64,000 nucleotides of DNA from Gracilaria domingensis (Eukaryota; Rhodophyta; Florideophyceae; Gracilariales; Gracilariaceae): the NCBI GenBank assembly GCA_022539475.1, contig VCMS01000209.1, forward strand, positions 1-64,000. Direction: 5' to 3'. A model generated the notes under the pieces. That model did not search any database, had not been told where the DNA came from, and saw nothing but the letters and a program-made list of their open reading frames with translations. This document shows, in pieces, positions 58,284 to 64,000 of this stretch (position 1 is its first letter; each line of letters opens with the position of its first letter). The position numbers and the translations under genes are program-made.

Positions 58284-58624
58284 CGCGGTGTGTCAGTTAG
58301 TATTCTATCAAGGACATGTAGCTGGATACGAATAGGTACGATACGGAGGGTTTGGTTGTGAATTGGGCATGATAAGACGTACTTCGTATATTCCTTTCCA
58401 TTGATGACGTTAGTATCATCAGATAGATATATATAACGACAACAAATTCTGCTCAGAAAGACGAAACGAAAGACAAAAGATTGATATAATCCAGAATTGC
58501 GACGTGTTAGCCCTCCTTAGGTCTTCGTCTCTTGTCGGCAACGCTTGGCAAGGTTCGATTCACTGATTGTTCTTGACCTTGACTACGGCCTGTTCCTACC
58601 AGTGAATTATTCTTCTTTGGGTCG
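58284..58624. promoter_or_regulatory. Bidirectional promoter of element D
   Basis: It has a TATA-like GATATATATAACG (58,425-58,437) and AGACGAAACGAAAGAC (58,459-58,474) between the divergent genes. These are the same two motif types as in A, B and E. Confidence 0.55.
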
Positions 58625-59899
58625 ATGAATCACATTAGCTCCAGACAATTTCAGGCCTTGGTACTAACAAAACTCGATGAGCAGCAAGCCGAACTCAAGA
58701 AGCTGCGCGAGTATGTTATGAGCAGGTTTTCGGCAGTTCTTGTCTCACCACAGCTCCCACCACTGCCCCGTCCCATTCAAGGGAAGGACATGAAGAGAAC
58801 CACCAACGTCGCAAAGATGTTGCGTGACGAAATCGGAAGACGCAACGAACGTACTCTGCACACCGCGAAGACTACTGGGGACCCCTCAGGACCATTGTAC
58901 ATGCAGTTTGAGGATGGAATTCCAGACACGGGTTTGAATTCAGATGCAATGAAATGCATTGAAACCATCATCAGGCTACAACTTCCACCTGGATGGGAGA
59001 AGATGAGGTGTCTTGAGATATGCACTCTGTAGAGACAGAAGAGTGAGTTGGTAATTCAAGAAGCATCAAGAACGCCTGATCTGTACATATTTTCCCAAGC
59101 ATCAAATCAATGGGCACTCAGAATGCTTGCTGAGCAAAGAACGTATGCAAGCCAAAGGACAGCCAAAAAGGAATCGAAGAAGTCCTTGAAGAGTGAGCGT
59201 GAAATCAGTACTTCAATATCTGGAGATGTGAGGAAAGACCTGAAGACTGATGACGCATATCCCACTGCTTCGGTGGCCAAAGCCCAACAGCATTCGTCAG
59301 TCGATGTATTAGATGGGTGTGCTAATGAAGACGGTTTACATGTTAGTGCAAACGAACCGGCTGCAGTGGTTGTGCCCGATCTTGTCGAGAAGGCGATTTC
59401 AGCTGAGAAGAAAAAAGGTAGCTCAGACGCACCGAATTATTCTTCGAACGAGTTTACCGGTTTGCCGATTCGGACACCGCTTGTAGACTTGATGGGTACG
59501 AAAGATATGGAAATGGTTAGCGATCATGCACAAAGCCGTGGAAGATCCGCTCAAGCTCCGAGTCACGTAGCACCAGCTGGAAGCATTGTTCAGGAAAAGA
59601 ATGTTCATGTTGAAGGAGATGTTCTTCCTAATACTCAAAGTTCGAAACGAGAGAATAGCGCTCCAACTCAGAGTGAAAAGATGTTAGCCATGCTCTCTAA
59701 TCTCAACCCAAACGCCATGGAAAAGTTAGTGAAATTTCTCTCGGAGGAGCAAGAGGACCCTAAGCCAGATACCTCAACCGAGTTGGCACATACCGCTGGA
59801 GAGAGAAACAATGTGCCTCCCATTCAAGTTTCGAAAGGAAAACGAAAGATAAAAAAGCGCAGCAGAGCAATTGCACGCAACTTGAAGAGTTCAAAGTAG
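58625..59899 (+). CDS. Coiled-coil/Lys-rich accessory protein of element D
   Basis: One frame of 425 codons starts with MNHISSRQFQALVL and ends at TAG at 59,897, with a single internal TAG at 59,030. The N-terminus is a coiled coil (KLDEQQAELKKLREYVMSRF). A compact region follows (TTNVAKMLRDEIGRRNERTL, then NSDAMKCIETIIRLQLPPGW). After the stop come YIFSQASNQWALRML, a polar linker, a short helix (NAMEKLVKFLSEEQED) and a Lys/Arg tail (KGKRKIKKRSRAI) that could direct it to the nucleus. The family is unknown. By position it is the counterpart of the accessory genes of E and A. Confidence 0.6.
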
Positions 59900-62800
59900 A
59901 CCTCGTTGGGAGCGCAAGTGACGAACGATTTGGATCAGGGACAGGGTCGCGAACCCAATATTGATACTCAATACGGTTCGGGAGTAATAAGCCCCTATAC
60001 TGCAACACATTGTCCTAAGGAGAGAATGTTTCAAAGAAAAGAGTATGATACAGCACATATAGTACTCACCATATCCCCAAGTGTAGTTACCCATCGGAAG
60101 TATACCACATTCTGCATTGATTCAACACTTGATCAGATGACAGTTTCGCACAGCATTTCTTGCCTTCCAAGATTGACGATTGAGGATGTCGATGCACCTC
60201 TAGGCGCAACGAGAGAAGGAGATGATTGCCTTTCAGAGGTTGAAAGCCAAAAACCTGGACCAGAACCACCATAAGAGTTGTGAAGAACAACTTAACTCAC
60301 GTCGTGATGCATAGGAGAGAGACAGTAGTATTATAATTCCGAATTGTATGTTTCTCAAGCTGCCTTTGGGCGGAGATCATATCTTGATGCCCGTAAACGC
60401 AAGAAGTTGGCCAACTTACATCCCGCATATTCGCAATAGACCTTATCACCTGTTTCCTTCATGCAATGCTACCTTGGGGGTACGAAACGGGCTTGATTGA
60501 GAGCATAACAAGTTTGGAGAGCACAAGCGCATGATATGGTGCCATACAATTTGAGGCATCCAAACAATTCTGACACCCCGTAAGGCCTGAAGAAAAGTAG
60601 AATCACACGATTTCCTTATGTTGCGATATGGCCGCATGCTACAGTTACTCTAAGAAGTGTAGTACTGAAAAGCCAAAGTGTTGAGACGCTGTTGTGAGGT
60701 GTAATACATATTTTTAGTCCAACGTTTCTTCATCTTCACCACGTGACATGCCATTTCCTCAATGCTGAAATTAGCGAACTTGTCTGGATTGGTGGAGAAA
60801 AGTTCAAATTCGAAGGAAATAGCAATTGGGCTGCAAGTGGTAGAAAGAAGCCCACAATGCCCATCATTTTCCCTGCTTGAGTACAAGTCCATCCAAGTAC
60901 ACAATTTGTGCTTCTGACACAATAGGCCGGGACCCGTCAGGTTCATTCACAACGTCCATCCATTTGCTTTCTACAGTGCAACTATCATTTTGCGCGGACG
61001 ATCTTCGAAAAACGTGCTCCGCGGAATTACGAAATCAGGGAGATCAAGGTCAAACCATCGCAAAATACCGTTATCAAGCATGTCAAAAGCGAAGACTTAC
61101 CGGAGCTGTTGTCCACCTACATCTCCACCCGCACTTCGGCTTGCATCTCCCCTGTGAACCGCATGTTCTCTAGCTCCTTACGCTGTTTGCATGAAATATA
61201 AGAAACGAATTGGAAAGGATTTCATTGTGTACTATGCGTTTCAGAAGATTTTGACGCTAGAAACTTAGCGAACGAATGGACGGGTTTGTCACGAAATGGG
61301 TTTCGGCAGAGAACTGACTTGAGAGGGTCATGGCGAGCAGTAGATATGACGTCTTCGGCTCGCACCAAGATATGATTGTGATATTGGTGCAAAGATGGAG
61401 TACCAGCGCCTAGGGGTAGCCCTCTACCGTCTGTACCGCTGTACCCGGGCAGTTACGTAAAACAGAGTCTGAGACCGTTCGCCATTGGTTTCAGAGGTTA
61501 CGCGAAAGTGCGAAATCCTACCAGATGATTGGGTTGGAAAGGTTGCGCGATTGGGCCAATTAAAAGGCAAAATTTTCTGTGCTTCAGACTGGGCAGTATT
61601 CCCATGAACATTAAAGCTCGAACGATGGTGGAGGAGAGATCCTCTACCAAGATTGTGTCGGCATTGTGAAAATGACTCCAATACCCTCGTGTTCCGCAGA
61701 GCAAAAAGACTTGTGAACGGCCGCGAAGCATTCAAATTGGGATTGTCTCACGCAACAACCATATCGATCACATAGGATAACCAAGAAGTGTCGCGCAGTC
61801 TACGAGATGGGCAGTGATTTAGCTGCGACTGTCGTGATGCCATGCAAGAACCGGTGCTCGCATTCGATGAAACCCCAAAACAAGGTCAGATGGGGAGCCA
61901 TGAGTTATAACGCACATGCTAACAACGTTTGCGCCAAGCGCAGTAGACGGAACGAGTTCCAGGTTTGCCACTTCAGCATTTGCACACTCGACGTACAAGT
62001 AAGTCTATGCTGCTCTTTCCGGCGAACACAGTGGAAAGCGTTGTGCCCAGTCCGAAGTACCCCCGCATGGCGTGATTGACACCAAGAGGTGCCTGGAACT
62101 CTCGTTCTATGCAAAAAATGCTGCCCAAGAGCCGATGAATCAGTGGCCAGAGGCAACAAGAGTTTGGGCAGCAACTGGCGAAGTGCGTCACAGTGATGGC
62201 CTCCCTAACCAAACTTTGATCCTCGAACGTATGAAAACTGCCTGTTTTGAAAGGAAGCCTTTTGCTGCCAATTTACTCCACATGTTGGTCCAGCAGCAAC
62301 AAGAGACACGACAACAGAGTTCAGGAAGATAGAAACGTTTACACGTCCGTCGGTAGAAATGTAAACTTCTCCATCTGTGTTCTTTTCTTTCAGTGGATAT
62401 TCAAAGTCGCAATGGAAAAATCTTTATCCTGTTGACCAGCAAGGGGTGCGACCTTGTGAGGGGAATGACCAGTTTGATCCCATGCTACGACCGGTACGGA
62501 TTTCGCAGAGCCTGCGCTCGAATTAAGGCAAACTTTTCTTCTATCTGGAGATACCTCTTTCGATTTAGCGCTGCGGTCATCTCCAGCATCGACGAATGTG
62601 ACAAGATTTGCACCCTCCACTGCAACATTAACAAACACGTGAGGTGCATACCCTTCGGAAAGACTCATTAATCGTTCCCAACGACTTTGATGCTAAACAC
62701 TGTGCAATCGTGAACTGGGGTTGACCCGCTTCCAGCGTTGTGCAAATCCTTCTTTTCAAGAATCCTTATAGATAATTTTCTCATATCAGGAGGTACTAAA
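59900..62800. other. No recognisable gene
   Basis: An open frame directly downstream of element D (59,906-60,274, plus) and several short frames on both strands (for example minus 60,650-60,946 and 62,390-62,668) show no known content. Confidence 0.4.
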
Positions 62801-62819
62801 AGGTTGTCCCAGGAATACC

Positions 62820-63666
62820 GAGTGCTTTTCGCAGCGCGAAGAAGCTATGGTCGTTCATGTGATCCAAGCTGCGAGAAAACCACAGCGCGTTCCTTACACA
62901 AGTTCGCAATTCTATAGGGAGGGTTTTGTCTCTTTGAAGTAGCCAACAGCTCCAACTTGAGCACCCGTATGATACAAGACCAACCCAAGCTCGTGTACAA
63001 GAGCTGGATCCTTTCAACAGGATTCAGGAGATCGTCACAGCATGGATTCCGGCTGTTTGAGAGAGCCTTTTCGAACATACTCCATGCTCATAAACGAAAG
63101 AGGTTTCTGTGAGCCGGTAAACAGTCTGGTCACCGTTCGGTACGCCACCATAGCTTGGTAGCTTTCATCTTGAGCACCAAACGCGTGTCCAATCGCAATC
63201 CATGCAGGAGCAATGCGCATATGAAGAGCAGTTCTCTTCTTGAAGAACCGGCGCGCCAATTCTGGTTTACCGCTTACCAGATAGTAATATCCGACCGCCA
63301 GCCAACTAATAGCGGTTTTGGGAGCATTGTCCACAAGATTGTGAGCGATTAAGACCTCGTTTCTGTCGTTGAGTTCCACCAGCGTAGCAAGATATATGGA
63401 GAGAATTTTGTGAGCATGTAGATCACTCTGCAAGATTTGCCGACAATCGTCCAGACAGCTGCCGAATTGGAAGGAGTTGAACTTGCGTTTCGCATGCACG
63501 ATCTTCAGATCAAATTTATCGTTCACGGAAGGAGAAGAGGGCGTTTCCACATAACGGTTCGCACACGCGGTATAATAGGAAGAAAGCCATTTCCTGACAA
63601 GAGCGTGAGCTTGAGGTGTTGAGAGCGTATGTAAAAGCGGTTCATTGACAAAATTTAAAATCTAAG
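62820..63666 (-). pseudogene. CDC16: CDC16/APC6 (anaphase-promoting complex) TPR subunit, relic
   Basis: CDC16 is a TPR scaffold subunit of the anaphase-promoting complex. Open sequence from about 63,666 covers the central repeats: IYLATLVELNDRNEV, AHNLVDNAPKTAISWLAVGY, YYLVSGKPELARRFFKK, APAWIAIGHAFGAQDESYQA, MVAYRTVTRLF and MEYVRKGSL. These align without gaps to human CDC16 (GTLVELNKANE, SWFAVGCYYL, GPAWIAYGHSFA). The same frame goes on through two TGA codons (63,035 and 63,014) into DPALVHELGLVLYHTG (human DPFVMHEVGVVAFQNG). Then it shifts frame to SLDHMND and LRKALGIPG. The N-terminal repeats and C-terminus are absent. It is a host pseudogene or a badly assembled gene. Confidence 0.88.
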
Positions 63667-63732
63667 TAGGGCGGTCACCACGAGGCGGAGTGAGACTAGT
63701 TCGAAGGTGCTCTCATCAAGCGTGGGATTAGC

Positions 63733-63840
63733 ATCAATGAATGGAGCGGCAGTTCTCGCCCTTGTTGGAAAGGATATCTCAAACATAACCGCATTCATGG
63801 AAAAGCAGGTTCCTCTCCATCAGAAGAAACATTTCGTGTA
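63733..63840 (+). other. Possible proteasome beta-3 N-terminus
   Basis: The plus strand reads MNGAAVLALVGKD, resembling the YNGGAVMAMKGKN start of proteasome subunit beta-3 (PSMB3/Pup3). The following residues no longer match unless the frame shifts. This is weak evidence from about 13 residues. Confidence 0.25.
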
Positions 63841-64000
63841 TCTAGTAGTTAGGGGCTGCTGTGTTGAGTTCTTCTTGTTTTCTGACTCAACACGCCAGAC
63901 TATAGCTTTATAAGCGTCATGGTAAACCCACCAAAACCCAGGACGCAATCTTGTGACCTTCGTAACAGTGGGTGTCATGTATAGCTAATCAACAACTTCT

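Larger units (their letters stand above)
54757..59899. mobile_element. CACTA element D, two divergent genes
   Basis: A minus-strand transposase (54,757-58,283, including a later 281-bp insert) and a plus-strand accessory gene (58,625-59,899) flank a promoter gap of 341 bp. The ends are not identified. Confidence 0.75.

Overview
This is nuclear DNA of a eukaryote. Four GT-AG introns of 74-110 bases can be placed by homology, and three of them carry a CTAAC branch-point core. The host genes are eukaryotic: DET1, RBBP4/MSI1, CDC16/APC6, an ABC1 (ADCK/UbiB-like) kinase and a protein kinase. DET1, an ABC1 kinase and a Hedgehog-type Hint domain together argue against a typical fungus and fit an alga or another protist. 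I cannot name the species.

Layout: 1-6.0 kb, a decayed CACTA (EnSpm, Tnp2-type) element C and a zinc-finger accessory gene. 6.0-9.6 kb, a long coiled-coil gene and its GC-rich upstream region. 9.6-13.4 kb, an intergenic stretch and DET1. 13.8-19.4 kb, CACTA element A nested beside the 3' end of an older copy and a GATGTCC-repeat element. 19.4-23.6 kb, no recognisable gene. 23.6-30.2 kb, CACTA element E. 31-38.3 kb, host genes: an unrecognised gene, ABC1 kinase, a polytopic membrane protein, RBBP4 and an alpha/beta hydrolase. 40.9-42.8 kb, a secreted beta-helix-like protein ending in a Hint domain. 42.8-45.7 kb, a GC-rich island with one long unrecognised coding segment. 47.0-48.7 kb, a kinase gene split by a small transposon. 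50.5-54.5 kb, CACTA element B, sister of A. 54.7-59.9 kb, CACTA element D, split by a 281-bp inverted-repeat element. 60-62.8 kb, nothing clear. 62.8-64 kb, a CDC16 relic and possibly the start of a proteasome beta subunit.

Two themes stand out. First, elements A, B, D and E share one plan: a Tnp2-like transposase on the minus strand and an accessory gene leaving in the opposite direction, with a promoter gap of about 300 bases that holds a TATA-like box and a GAAACGAA-like motif. The accessory proteins fall into at least three kinds, including a new-looking Cys/His-rich protein found near C and E. Second, nearly every host gene here is recognisable but broken by in-frame stops, frameshifts, truncation or insertion. 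Stops fall at W, Y, L, S, E, R, G and probably Q positions, so this is decay (or assembly error), not a variant genetic code. The window looks like a degenerating, transposon-rich region.
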